Part shown: piece after piece, positions 1 to 7,550 of the stretch
Numbering within the stretch: position 1 is the stretch's first letter
Layout: each line of letters opens with the position of its first letter
NCBI GenBank assembly: GCA_900553315.1
Contig: USCW01000027.1
Location: 1-14,343, forward strand
DNA: 14,343 nt
DNA from: an uncultured Eubacteriales bacterium
GTDB lineage: Bacteria; Bacillota; Clostridia; Christensenellales; Aristaeellaceae
Reading direction: 5' to 3'
The notes under the pieces: model-generated
The model's database searches: none
What the model saw: the letters and a program-made list of their open reading frames with translations, nothing else
What the model was told of the DNA's origin: nothing
Program-made: the position numbers and the translations under genes

Positions 1-197
1 AGGTGCCGGAGACCATCCATTCGCGTTGCCAGCGCTTCGATTTCCGCCGCATATCTTCCGAGGCCATCGTCTCGCGCCTCGGGGCCATCTGCGTGGCGGA
101 GGACGTGGAGGTCAGCATTCGCAATCTGGCCAATCTGGGCATCGTCGGGATGAATCAAACCGACCGTGTTATTCTGGACATGATGCTTGCAAAGTAA
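1..197 (+). CDS. 3' end of a dnaX-like gene (DNA polymerase III gamma/tau), apparently truncated
   Basis: The reading frame is open at the window's left edge (frame 3) and stops at TAA 195-197. Its first residues, VPETIHSRCQRFDFRRI, are the conserved 'sensor' region of the DnaX clamp-loader ATPase, where the SRC motif helps sense ATP between subunits. About 20 more residues (SSEAIVSRL...VAEDVEV) still follow the family. After that DnaX should continue with an ALxLIAxxAxGxxRDALSxLDQ-type segment and several hundred more residues. Instead the frame runs 26 residues that I cannot match (IRNLANLGIVGMNQTDRVIL...) and stops. So this is either a broken dnaX remnant fused in frame to another gene's tail, a short paralogue, or an assembly join. 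The fusion point is near 113-117. A functional full-length gamma/tau subunit is not encoded here. The DnaX match is solid for the first half; the nature of the tail is unknown. Confidence 0.65.
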   Translation, partial: VPETIHSRCQRFDFRRISSEAIVSRLGAICVAEDVEVSIRNLANLGIVGMNQTDRVILDMMLAK

Positions 198-203
198 TAT
201 AAT
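175..203 (+). promoter_or_regulatory. Sigma-A-type promoter for the AraC regulator gene
   Basis: TGGACA at 175-180 matches the -35 consensus at 5 of 6 positions. It is followed by a 17-nt spacer and a perfect TATAAT at 198-203. Transcription should start near 210, about 40 nt before the TTG start of the regulator gene. The -35 box lies inside the last codons of the dnaX-like frame, so this promoter sits in the segment that replaces the normal dnaX sequence. Confidence 0.75.
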
Positions 204-247
204 GTATTTACAGCCGGAGCGCTGCACAGCTCAAGGGGGTAAATGCA

Positions 248-1222
248 TTGAATCAGGGCAAGGTACAGGAAAATATTTTTTATCGTCACTTTGACCTGCC
301 GGCAAACTTCCCGGTGATCGGGCTGCTGGGGGATTCGTGGAAGGACGTGCCGGAGCCGCTGACGCGGATGCATTTTCATAACTGCATCGAGCTGGGCTTT
401 GCGAGAGAGGGAAAGGGCGTCTTTTATGTGGGCAAGAGCGAGGTGCCCTTTGAGGCGCCGTGTCTGGTAATTGCGCCGCCTAACGTTCCGCACGGTCACA
501 CGGTTCAAGCGGGAGAAGAGTGCAGTTGGAACTGGATCTATGTGGATCCACAGGCCATGCTTTCCAACCTGAGCCCGCGCTTGATCAACATGATTAGCGA
601 GTATCAGCGGGATGTGGGCGGCGAGGAATGCGTACTGAGCGAGGCGGATCATCCCGAAATCCTGATGATCCTGAAAGCTATCATCAGCGAAATGGAGCAG
701 ACGCAGGTGCATTATCATCACATTGTCCGCGAGCTTTTCGGGACGCTGTTCCTGCTGCTGCTGCGCAGCTATTCGGGCAAGACAAAGAACAACCTGTACG
801 TGAACAGCCAACTGGGATGCATTGCACCGGCGGTGGCCTATATCGCGGAGAATTATATGGAGGAGATTTCGGTCGAGAAGCTCAGCTATCTCTGCCATGT
901 CAGCACGTCGCACTTTCGGCGGCTGTTCAAGCAGGTGCTGGGCTGGTCGCCGCTGGATTATATTCAAATTGTGCGGATCGACCGGGCCTGCGTGCTGCTG
1001 TATAACTGCGACTATTCCATTACGGACATTGGTTTGCAGGTGGGGTATCCGTCCTCGTCCAGCTTCAACCGTCAGTTCCGGCGCATTCACGGTATTTCGC
1101 CCAGCCAATGGCGGCAGAAGATACGAAGCGAGGAAAATCCCATCGTGACGGCGTACTTTAATTCGCTGCCGCCCTCCAATTTCCAGTTCTTCCCCACGGA
1201 ATATCATGATTTTACGGAGTGA
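248..1222 (+). CDS. AraC-family transcriptional regulator with N-terminal cupin sensor
   Basis: 324 residues. The N-terminal half carries the cupin-type ligand pocket of AraC sensors at about 35-95 (HFHNCIELGFAREGKGVFYVG, then the P-rich VIAPPNVPHGH stretch). The C-terminal 100 residues are the double helix-turn-helix DNA-binding domain: the first HTH is near 207-228 (ISVEKLSYLCHVSTSHFRRLF) and the second near 256-277 (ITDIGLQVGYPSSSSFNRQF), ending in the family signature GISPSQWRQ. The start is TTG 248, preceded by AAGGGGG at 233-239; the ATG at 243 stops after two codons and is excluded. The stop lies 55 nt before the GH112 phosphorylase start, with no terminator between, so the two are probably co-transcribed. 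The likely role is induction of that gene by a sugar. The effector is not identifiable from sequence. Confidence 0.92.
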   Translation: MNQGKVQENIFYRHFDLPANFPVIGLLGDSWKDVPEPLTRMHFHNCIELGFAREGKGVFYVGKSEVPFEAPCLVIAPPNVPHGHTVQAGEECSWNWIYVDPQAMLSNLSPRLINMISEYQRDVGGEECVLSEADHPEILMILKAIISEMEQTQVHYHHIVRELFGTLFLLLLRSYSGKTKNNLYVNSQLGCIAPAVAYIAENYMEEISVEKLSYLCHVSTSHFRRLFKQVLGWSPLDYIQIVRIDRACVLLYNCDYSITDIGLQVGYPSSSSFNRQFRRIHGISPSQWRQKIRSEENPIVTAYFNSLPPSNFQFFPTEYHDFTE

Positions 1223-1277
1223 CGCAATCTTTTCAGACTGCCGGCAGGGCAAACCGAAGGATGAAGGAGATACACCA

Positions 1278-3434
1278 ATGAGTACGATTTCCAAGGGCGA
1301 TTTTACGCTTCCCGGCGAGGCTGGCTACGAGCAGTACACGCTGGAGCTGGCGAAGAAGTGGGGCGCCGACGTGATCCGCGACTCGGACGGCACGAAGCTT
1401 TCTGATGAGATCGTGGACGCGGGCTACCGCATCTATTCGACCATCTGCATTATCCGTCAGCACAACGCCTTTGCGGCGGAGCATCCCGACAGCCAGCAGC
1501 AGACCTTCCTGATGTCCAAGCCGGTGCTTGCGGCAGGGGAGAGCATGACCATTCCGCTGATGGACGGCTACTTCACCGAGCAGTTCGAGCTGAACGATAC
1601 CGCTGACGCGCTGCGCTATTATCAGGTGTACGACCGTACTGCCAATGCCGAGGTTCCGCGGGCGCAATGGAGCTACGCAGACGGCAAGGTGACGGTGACG
1701 GGCTGCACGCCTTGGCACCAGTATACGGCCTCCTTCCTGTGCTGGCGCATTTGGGAAGAGATCAACATGTACAACCACACCACCAATCACTGGACGAGCG
1801 AGCATCTGCGTCAGTTGGATCCTCGCCATCCGGCGGCGTGGGCGTACCTTCAGCAATGGCTGGAGGACTGGTGCGTGCAGAATCCCCAGACGAATGTGGT
1901 GCGGCTGACCAGCCTGTTCTACAACTTCGTGTGGATTTGGGGCAGCGACCCGCGCAATCAGAATCTGTTTACCGATTGGGCGAGCTATGACTTCACGGTC
2001 AGCCCTGCGGCGCTGGACGCGTTCAAGAAGCAGTACGGCTACGCGCTGACGGCGGAGGACTTTGTGAACGGCGGCAAGCATCAGGTGACGCATATGCCGC
2101 CCACGAAGGCGAAGCGGGATTATATGGACTTCATGCAGGCTTTCGTGGCGGAAAAGGCCAAGGTGCTGGTGGACATCATCCACAAGCATGGCAAGCAGGC
2201 CTATGTATTCTATGACGATAGCTGGGTGGGCATGGAGCCCTGCGGAGAACGGTTCCAGTCCGTTGGCTTTGACGGCCTGATCAAGTGCGTGTTCAGCGGT
2301 TTTGAGTGCCGCCTGTGCGCTTATGCCAAGGTGCCGGTGCATGAGCTGCGTTTCCATCCTTATCTGTTCCCCGTTGGCCTGAACGGTACGCCTACCTTCT
2401 CCGAGGGCGGCACGCCGGAAAAGGACGCGGTGCGCTACTGGCGCAGCGTGCGCCGTGCGCTGCTCCGTCAGCCTGTGGAGCGCATTGGTCTGGGCGGCTA
2501 TCTGCATTTGACACAGAATTTCCCCGCGTTTAACGACGCGATTGCGGATATTGCGGACGAGTTCCGCACCATTAAGCAGCTTCATAAGAACGGCGCACCC
2601 TATGTGCTGCCGATCCGCGTGGCGGTGCTGCACACGTGGGGCAAGCTGCGCTCTTGGACGCTGTCCGGTCACTTCCATGAGACGGACAAGCATGCGCTGA
2701 TCCACATCAACGAGGCTCTTGCTGGATTGCCGGTGGATGTGAAGTTCATCAGCTTTGAGGACGTGAAGAACGGTGCGCTGAAGGACGTGGACGTGGTCAT
2801 CAACGCGGGTCGGATGGGCGACGCATGGAGCGGCGGCAAGGCATGGGAGAGCGAGGAGCTGGTGAGTGAGCTGACCAGGTTTGTGTATGAGGGCGGCGCA
2901 TTTATCGGCGTAGGCGAGCCCTCCGCGACGCCGGGCTATGACCGCCTCTTCCGTATGGCGCATGTGCTGGGCATGGACGAGGACGATGGCTCCCGCGTGT
3001 GCCACGGCCGCTGGGCCTTTGAGGTGGAGCGTGATCTGCCCATCACGGTGGAGGAGAGCAGCCTTGGCAACTTGCCGCACCTATACCTGACGGATGGCAA
3101 CACGCATGTACTGTGTGCGAAGAACGGCGTGCCGCAAATGACGGTACACGACTTCGGCAAGGGCAAGGGCATCTATATGAGCCACTTCCATGTGAATCCC
3201 GCCAGCACCCGGATGCTGCTGGAAACTCTGCTGTATGCGTGCAATCTGCCGGTGAACAGCGCATGGCTTTCTGATCATGCGCTGGTGGAGACAGCATACT
3301 ATCCTGCGGATCGCATGCTGGTGGCCATCAACAACGCGGAGGAAGAAACGACCGCCGTGCTGTATACCGATCAGGGAGACAAGACGGTGACGCTGAAGCC
3401 GCTGGAAACGAAGATGATCTCGCTGAAGGACTAA
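1278..3434 (+). CDS. GH112 phosphorylase (galacto-N-biose/lacto-N-biose or galactosyl-rhamnose phosphorylase)
   Basis: 718 residues, the usual size for glycoside hydrolase family 112. These cytoplasmic enzymes split a beta-galactosyl disaccharide with phosphate into alpha-galactose 1-phosphate and the partner sugar. The family landmarks run in order: FTLPGEAGYEQ...WGADVIRDSDGT at 9-39, MYNHTTNHW at 164-172, FYDDSWVGMEP at 311-321 with Asp314 at the position of the general acid of the Bifidobacterium enzyme, LRSWTLSGHFHET near 457-469, and the DVVINAG segment near 505-511. The start ATG 1278 follows AAGGAGA at 1263-1269; an upstream in-frame ATG at 1206 overlaps the regulator gene and lacks as good a site. 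Compared with Bifidobacterium lacto-N-biose phosphorylase as I recall it, a segment of roughly 30 residues is missing near residues 570-610. No N-acetylhexosamine kinase or other lnp partner lies nearby. Substrate class (galacto/lacto-N-biose versus galactosyl-beta-1,4-rhamnose) is therefore open. Confidence 0.9.
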   Translation: MSTISKGDFTLPGEAGYEQYTLELAKKWGADVIRDSDGTKLSDEIVDAGYRIYSTICIIRQHNAFAAEHPDSQQQTFLMSKPVLAAGESMTIPLMDGYFTEQFELNDTADALRYYQVYDRTANAEVPRAQWSYADGKVTVTGCTPWHQYTASFLCWRIWEEINMYNHTTNHWTSEHLRQLDPRHPAAWAYLQQWLEDWCVQNPQTNVVRLTSLFYNFVWIWGSDPRNQNLFTDWASYDFTVSPAALDAFKKQYGYALTAEDFVNGGKHQVTHMPPTKAKRDYMDFMQAFVAEKAKVLVDIIHKHGKQAYVFYDDSWVGMEPCGERFQSVGFDGLIKCVFSGFECRLCAYAKVPVHELRFHPYLFPVGLNGTPTFSEGGTPEKDAVRYWRSVRRALLRQPVERIGLGGYLHLTQNFPAFNDAIADIADEFRTIKQLHKNGAPYVLPIRVAVLHTWGKLRSWTLSGHFHETDKHALIHINEALAGLPVDVKFISFEDVKNGALKDVDVVINAGRMGDAWSGGKAWESEELVSELTRFVYEGGAFIGVGEPSATPGYDRLFRMAHVLGMDEDDGSRVCHGRWAFEVERDLPITVEESSLGNLPHLYLTDGNTHVLCAKNGVPQMTVHDFGKGKGIYMSHFHVNPASTRMLLETLLYACNLPVNSAWLSDHALVETAYYPADRMLVAINNAEEETTAVLYTDQGDKTVTLKPLETKMISLKD

Positions 3435-3464
3435 AAAAAGATAAGGCAGAATACGGAGATAAAG

Positions 3465-3509
3465 GAACGCGCCCTGTGCCGGAAAAAACGGCAGGGGGCG
3501 TGTTCTTTT
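3465..3509 (+). terminator. Rho-independent terminator of the AraC-GH112 unit
   Basis: A 17-bp stem (3465-3481 with 3489-3505) has one G/G mismatch and two G-T wobbles, closes on a 7-nt A-rich loop and is followed by TTTT at 3506-3509. It lies 30 nt after the phosphorylase stop. On the minus strand the stem is followed only by CTTTAT, so it would act more weakly on read-through from spo0A. Confidence 0.85.
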
Positions 3510-3577
3510 ATGTATTGCAGTTGTATTTTCAACCGTATAGCTATTGATCAGTTAAGCCGTGATTCTCCACCCCGCAT

Positions 3578-3608
3578 GTCCGCGGCGGCTCTGTCAGCCG
3601 CCGTGGAC
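3578..3608. other. 13-bp GC-rich hairpin in the spo0A downstream gap
   Basis: 3578-3590 pairs with 3596-3608 around a 5-nt loop (CTGTC), with a single G-T wobble. No T-tract follows on either strand, so it is not a standard terminator. It sits in the 332-nt gene-free stretch 3435-3766, which otherwise holds the GH112 terminator and repeat copy A. I see no credible ORF there. Confidence 0.6.
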
Positions 3609-3680
3609 TCACGCAAGCCTATCAGAAGCCTTGCCCCCATACAGGCGGAACCAACTCCGCAGAAACACATCCCTCAAACG

Positions 3681-3753
3681 CCAGCCGCTCTTCGGGAGAG
3701 AGGGATCTGGGGGGAGAGGGGCTTCTCTCAGAGAAGCCGCCTCTCCCCCCAGC
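3681..3753 (+). repeat. Dispersed palindromic repeat, copy A
   Basis: A 73-nt unit begins CCAGCCGCTCTTCGGGAGAG and contains a near-perfect palindrome at 3707-3752 (CTGGGGGGAGAGG ... CCTCTCCCCCCAG around a CTTCTCTCAGAGAAG core). It can fold into a 22-bp stem with one bulged base. Copy B at 12069-12141 is its inverted match at 68 of 73 positions. Copy A begins 14 nt beyond the spo0A stop on the minus strand. It has no T-tract, so any 3'-end role would be through stem stability rather than classical termination. Confidence 0.85.
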
Positions 3754-3766
3754 GCGTCCCCCACCC

Positions 3767-4540
3767 TCACGCTGTCCTCTGTTCCATTGCTAATTTGTCG
3801 GCGATCATAGCGATGAATTCGCCGTTGGTGGGCTTGTCGTCTTTGGAGGCCACCTTGCAGCCGAAGGCGCGGTTCAGGGTCTCTATGCGGCCACGGCTCC
3901 ACGCCACCTCAATGGCGTGACGGATCGCACGCTCTACCTTGCTGGCCGTCGTGTTGAAACGCTTGCCAATGCCCGGATACAGTTCCTTCGTAATCCGATT
4001 GATGACGTCCGGATTCTCCACCACCATCTTCACTGCTTCGCGCAGGAATTGATACCCCTTGATGTGCGCCGGAATGCCAATCGTCAGGAACAGACTCGAT
4101 AGCTTCTCATCCAATGTCTGCGCATGCTGCAGCGCACCCAGCTGAATGATCTCTCCGCCGCCCGTCTGCCCCGCAACCTCTCGAATCCGCGCCACCAACG
4201 CCTGTGTCTCAAAGGGCTTAATCATGTAATACTTTGCTCCCAGTTCTACCGCACGCATCACAAAATCATCCCGCCCAAGCGCCGTTGCCACAATGATCCG
4301 CGGCATCCGCTCCAGCTGCTGACGACGCAATTCCTCCATCAGCGCATAACCGTCCATCTGCGGCATGATGATGTCCAGCACCATCACATCCACCCGACTC
4401 TTTCCCAATGCTTCCAACGCTTCCAGACCATTGGCGCATTCGCCTATCACATGCAGACCTTCCTGCTTATTCAGTTGTTCTTGGAGCGTCCTCCGCAGTT
4501 CCGCATTGTCATCCACCAGCAGCACGCGAATTTCTTCCAT
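3767..4540 (-). CDS. spo0A: Sporulation master response regulator Spo0A
   Basis: 257 residues, normal length. Residues 1-120 are a receiver domain with the acidic pair Asp10/Asp11, phospho-acceptor Asp56 (VLDIIMPQMDG), Thr86 and Lys108 (MIKPF). After a linker, residues from about 150 form the Spo0A-specific DNA-binding domain, recognisable by GIPAHIKGYQFLREAVKM, ITKELYPGIGKRFNTTASKVERAIRHAIEVAW and KPTNGEFIAMIADKL. Phosphorylated Spo0A dimerises, binds 0A boxes and switches the cell into sporulation. The ATG at 4540 is preceded by AAGGGAG about 12 nt upstream. The gene has its own promoter and is separated from the upstream gene by a strong terminator, so it appears monocistronic. The common neighbour spoIVB is not present. 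No TGTCGAA-type 0A box was noticed in its promoter region. Confidence 0.97.
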   Translation of the reverse strand: MEEIRVLLVDDNAELRRTLQEQLNKQEGLHVIGECANGLEALEALGKSRVDVMVLDIIMPQMDGYALMEELRRQQLERMPRIIVATALGRDDFVMRAVELGAKYYMIKPFETQALVARIREVAGQTGGGEIIQLGALQHAQTLDEKLSSLFLTIGIPAHIKGYQFLREAVKMVVENPDVINRITKELYPGIGKRFNTTASKVERAIRHAIEVAWSRGRIETLNRAFGCKVASKDDKPTNGEFIAMIADKLAMEQRTA

Positions 4541-4635
4541 ACGCTTGTTCAGCTCCCTTCCCGATCTGTCAGGTTTCGCCGTATACGTCTCCTGTATCGG
4601 CGTGGATTCAGTTGCTTCACGACTGATCTGGGAGC

Positions 4636-4665
4636 ATTATAGCACTTCCTGCTTTTCCTGTGAGA
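4636..4665 (-). promoter_or_regulatory. Extended -10 promoter upstream of spo0A
   Basis: The minus strand reads TGCTATAAT, a perfect extended -10 element with TATAAT at 4636-4641. The region 17 nt further upstream has no good -35 hexamer, which is common for extended -10 promoters. Transcription should start near 4629, giving a leader of about 90 nt. CAGGAAAAG just upstream resembles the -35 of sigma-H promoters, but no GAAT -10 follows at the right distance. Confidence 0.6.
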
Positions 4666-4735
4666 TTTTCACGAAAAGTAGACGGAATGTGCCGATGTGC
4701 GAGAAAATCCGATGCGTTTTCTTGCCTGAAAGTAC

Positions 4736-4783
4736 AAAAAACGGCTGCAATCGCTTCAAAAGGAAGCATTGCAGCCGTTTTTT
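4736..4783 (-). terminator. Strong terminator ending the seven-gene minus-strand run
   Basis: A perfect 10-bp stem (CGGCTGCAAT 4742-4751 with ATTGCAGCCG 4768-4777) can extend through part of the loop and is flanked by AAAAAA (4736-4741) and TTTTTT (4778-4783). It therefore has a T-tract on both strands. On the minus strand it lies 13 nt after the stop of the zinc-ribbon gene and insulates spo0A from the upstream genes. Confidence 0.9.
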
Positions 4784-4796
4784 CAATAGCTCACGA

Positions 4797-6746
4797 TCAA
4801 GGCACAAGCTGCCAGCGGATGCCCGTCACCGTTCCCGTGCTGTTCACCTCGTAGGTCAGATTCCAGACCGCACCGTCATCCAGCTTCGCCACGTAGCGAA
4901 TCTCCTTGCCGTTTTCCAGCTTGTAGATTTTTCCCGTGCCGTAGCTGTTGCTGTACAGTCCGCGATTGCCCGAGGGACTTTCCACCTGTCCCATATCGCG
5001 GAACTGCCCCACTACGTCGCTTTCGCTGTTGCCCACCGCCGTGCTTCGCGGCCCGGAAATGGTGCCGTCCGTTACATAAAGCTCCACCAGCACGTCCTTG
5101 TTCCGCAGCTTGCCGATGACCGCGTAGCCCCACGGATAGATCAGCTTGTCGCAGGGCGCGTCGAAGCCCTCCTGCGTGACCTCCTCCGTGGACTGGCTTT
5201 CGCCGTACTTTTCCACAAACGCGTCCCGCGTCGTGGTGCCGAGGGTCAGGTTCGCCATCAAGTCGGTATTCACATAGCTCTTAAGTGGGAAAGGCCCCGT
5301 GAGAATTTCGTATCCCACCTCCAGCGCGTTGCTCACCTTGCCGTAGCCGTTCACCGCCACTGCCTTCAGCGTCACCTTGCCGCCGGGCAGCACAATGGCC
5401 TCGTCTTTGTAAATGGGTGAATCTGCGTCAGGTGTGGAGCCGTCGATGGTGTAATACATCGTAATATCCTTTTCCTTGCTGTACTCCTCACCCTTTTTCA
5501 TCTGGTTGTCCGCACCCACGCGCAGACGCACGCGCTGACGCTGCTTGTAAGTGTTGGGTGCAAGAGTGCAGTCCGGCTTCTGGGGCGAGGGCATGATGAT
5601 CTTATACGTGCCCGTCAGCTCGTCACTCACCAGATCGTCGCTCACCGCCACCGCCCGCAAAGCCCAGATGCCCTCGTCCAGAAAGATGGGCTCTGTATAC
5701 AGCGTGCCCTCATCCGGCAGCACCGCATTCGCGTCCATGGTGTAATAAATGTCGTATCCCTGCGGTGAGGTCAGCGTCAGCTCCTTCGTCATGCTATACA
5801 GACCTGCCGTCAAATCCGCCACCGGCGACTGGGGCAGCAGCTCGTTCCTCATGTTCCGGAAGGTCGTCAATTCCGTCTTTTCGTAGGCCAGCTGCATCAG
5901 CACCGCCGCCTCCGGGTCACGATCCTGCGCCTGAAGCAGCCGGATCATGTTGCGGTATGCCTCCGGACGGGTTGGCACGATGTTCGTGTAAATGTCCTCG
6001 TACAGCGCCATGGCTTCCTCCGCCATGCCGTTGGCCTCGTAGGCGCTGCCCAGCAGCAGCAGACCGTCCACGTTGACATTATCCTCGCCGTCCTGCTCCC
6101 GAGCCTTTTCAAAGTCGATAATCGCCTGGTCGATGTTGCCCACGTCGAGGGCTTCCTTGCCCACCTCCCACAGCGCCGTAGCCGTGGTATCCTTGCCCAT
6201 CCGCGCCAAAATGCGCTGACCCGAGGCCGTGCGCGTGATATAGAAATACGCGCCCACCAGCAGCAGCACCGCCGCCGCCGCCAGCGCGATGCTCATCTTG
6301 GCCCAGTTTATCATATGATTGCTGACCTTGTGTACGCCCTTGCGACGCTTAGGCGCGTGTACGCCGGGAAGCTGCGTCTGCCCGCGTCCCGTGCCGTAGG
6401 TTCTGCGGCCGTAGCGCTCCATACCCGGCATCCGCGCTTCCGGCGCTATGCCCTCGTCAATGGTCAGGGGAACCTGCGTTTCTGATGCAGCGCCGCCGTT
6501 CACCCCTGCGTCCACGTAGACACGCGAGGTAGTCTCCGCAGACTTCTCCACATTGGGACGGCTCGCGCCGCTCCGGCGATGGGGCGTGCGTTTCTCTGCG
6601 GCTGCGGGCATCGGGGCAGCCCCTTTTTTCCCTTGACGAATAGCCCGCACGCCGCTGTCCTGTTCATGTCTGTCCAGCAGCGCGCCGCAGTTTGGGCATA
6701 AAATCTCATCGTCGCTCACATAAACGCCGCATTTCTGGCAAAGCAT
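4797..6746 (-). CDS. Zinc-ribbon, single-TM, TPR and chitobiase-C-domain membrane protein
   Basis: 649 residues, function unknown. Order of parts: a zinc ribbon at 1-21 with Cys3/Cys6 and Cys17/Cys20; a basic, Pro/Arg-rich linker to about 150; one transmembrane helix at 152-170 (SIALAAAAVLLLVGAYFYI), with the basic side facing the cytoplasm; TPR-like helices about 190-295; two beta-rich units of the chitobiase/beta-hexosaminidase C-terminal (FN3-associated) type at about 313-384 and 390-481, each with a YYTxD core and a KAVAV/RAVAV strand; and a unique C-terminal domain about 495-649. The zinc ribbon should be cytosolic and the remainder outside the membrane. The ATG has an excellent site (AAAGGAGGC, 9 nt upstream). 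It is the last gene of the run and is followed by a strong terminator. A catalytic role is not evident; a sensing or cell-wall-binding role is inference. Confidence 0.8.
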   Translation of the reverse strand: MLCQKCGVYVSDDEILCPNCGALLDRHEQDSGVRAIRQGKKGAAPMPAAAEKRTPHRRSGASRPNVEKSAETTSRVYVDAGVNGGAASETQVPLTIDEGIAPEARMPGMERYGRRTYGTGRGQTQLPGVHAPKRRKGVHKVSNHMINWAKMSIALAAAAVLLLVGAYFYITRTASGQRILARMGKDTTATALWEVGKEALDVGNIDQAIIDFEKAREQDGEDNVNVDGLLLLGSAYEANGMAEEAMALYEDIYTNIVPTRPEAYRNMIRLLQAQDRDPEAAVLMQLAYEKTELTTFRNMRNELLPQSPVADLTAGLYSMTKELTLTSPQGYDIYYTMDANAVLPDEGTLYTEPIFLDEGIWALRAVAVSDDLVSDELTGTYKIIMPSPQKPDCTLAPNTYKQRQRVRLRVGADNQMKKGEEYSKEKDITMYYTIDGSTPDADSPIYKDEAIVLPGGKVTLKAVAVNGYGKVSNALEVGYEILTGPFPLKSYVNTDLMANLTLGTTTRDAFVEKYGESQSTEEVTQEGFDAPCDKLIYPWGYAVIGKLRNKDVLVELYVTDGTISGPRSTAVGNSESDVVGQFRDMGQVESPSGNRGLYSNSYGTGKIYKLENGKEIRYVAKLDDGAVWNLTYEVNSTGTVTGIRWQLVP

Positions 6747-6820
6747 TGCGCCGCCTCCTTTCCAAAAGTACAGCGCGGGGAGCCGCCCGTTTCCAGACGC
6801 GCTTCCCGCCTGAATTCCCG

Positions 6821-7501
6821 TTACTTTTCCGTCTTCGGCGGACGATTGTTGACCGTCTGCCCGTTGATGACCAGCTCAAAAGCGCAGTTCAGGAACGCCG
6901 CTGCCTGTTCGCACATGACGATCCGCGCCGTATAAATCTGCGTGTATTCCAGCACCGAGGACGTTTCATCCATCACCAGCTCGTGACGGATCACGTGATT
7001 TTTCCGATCCACCGTCACGCTGTTCTGCTGAATGGAAAAATTCACCCGGTCGTGGATATCCGTAGGATCGGGCTTGCCGTTGCGCACGCGGGTCTTGTGC
7101 GCGTCGCTCTTGTCCGCAATAGCCAGTGCCGCACTCACCGCGCTGGAAACCGTACCGCTCTGCTCCTCATGGTTGCCCACGGCGGTAATGATCTCCATCA
7201 CGTCGTTCATCTCCATGCCCGCGTCCTTCAAAATGGGCAGGAGCATAATAGCTCCGTTGGGCCCGTGATTGTGCCGGTTCACCGCGTTGCCCACGTCATG
7301 CACCCATCCCGCAATAGCCGCTAACTCTACCTCTCGCGGCGAATACCCCAGCGCGGACAAAATGCCCGATGCCGTGCGGCTCACGTAGCTGACGTGACGC
7401 GGCCCGTGATCCGTATAGCCCAACGCCTCCAAATAACGGTTGCCCGCACGGATCATGGCCTTTATGGCCTCGTTCTGCTTAATATCCTGTAGTGTAACCA
7501 A
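6821..7501 (-). CDS. HD-domain metal-dependent phosphohydrolase
   Basis: 226 residues. The HD-superfamily ligands are visible: His36 (DHGPRHVSYV), His68-Asp69 (AGWVHDVGN), His79 (HNHGPNGA), His111 (GNHEE) and Asp130 (IADKSD). The extra histidines beyond the minimal HD set suggest a two-metal site like that of HD-GYP relatives, although the GYP motif itself is absent. Such enzymes hydrolyse phosphate esters of nucleotides or signalling nucleotides; the substrate cannot be read from sequence. The start is TTG 7501 with GAGGAGG four nt upstream; no ATG is placed as well. It lies 49 nt after the HEAT-like gene and 74 nt before the zinc-ribbon gene in the same run. The C-terminal 75 residues form a beta-rich tail outside the HD core. 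Confidence 0.82.
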   Translation of the reverse strand: MVTLQDIKQNEAIKAMIRAGNRYLEALGYTDHGPRHVSYVSRTASGILSALGYSPREVELAAIAGWVHDVGNAVNRHNHGPNGAIMLLPILKDAGMEMNDVMEIITAVGNHEEQSGTVSSAVSAALAIADKSDAHKTRVRNGKPDPTDIHDRVNFSIQQNSVTVDRKNHVIRHELVMDETSSVLEYTQIYTARIVMCEQAAAFLNCAFELVINGQTVNNRPPKTEK

Positions 7502-7526
7502 TGTGCCTCCTCATTTGACGGCTCCG

Positions 7527-7549
7527 CGCTCTCGGTTGCTTGAAGAGCG
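7527..7549 (-). other. Small hairpin between the HEAT-like and HD genes
   Basis: A 6-bp perfect stem (CGCTCT 7527-7532 with AGAGCG 7544-7549) lies directly after the HEAT-like stop, before the HD gene's ribosome site. It has no T-tract. At most it is a processing or partial attenuation site within the operon. Confidence 0.35.
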
Positions 7550-7550
7550 T

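Noticed and set aside
155..1294. 379-codon open frame on the minus strand
   Set aside because: It is a mirror of the AraC regulator gene in GC-rich sequence; the product matches nothing and spans the AraC promoter.
1233..3080. 615-codon open frame on the minus strand
   Set aside because: It is antisense to the clearly recognisable GH112 gene, low in complexity (His/Arg/Leu/Ala-rich) and has no domain or good ribosome site.
3681..3753. Repeat copy A as the intrinsic terminator of spo0A
   Set aside because: The stem is strong, but neither strand has a T-tract after it and the same unit occurs elsewhere away from a terminator position.
4640..4680. Sigma-H-type promoter for spo0A
   Set aside because: A -35-like CAGGAAAAG is present, but no matching GAAT -10 follows at the required distance; the extended -10 TATAAT explains the region better.
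4365..5420. 351-codon open frame on the plus strand
   Set aside because: It crosses the spo0A start, the spo0A promoter, a strong terminator and the end of the zinc-ribbon gene, so it is a shadow.
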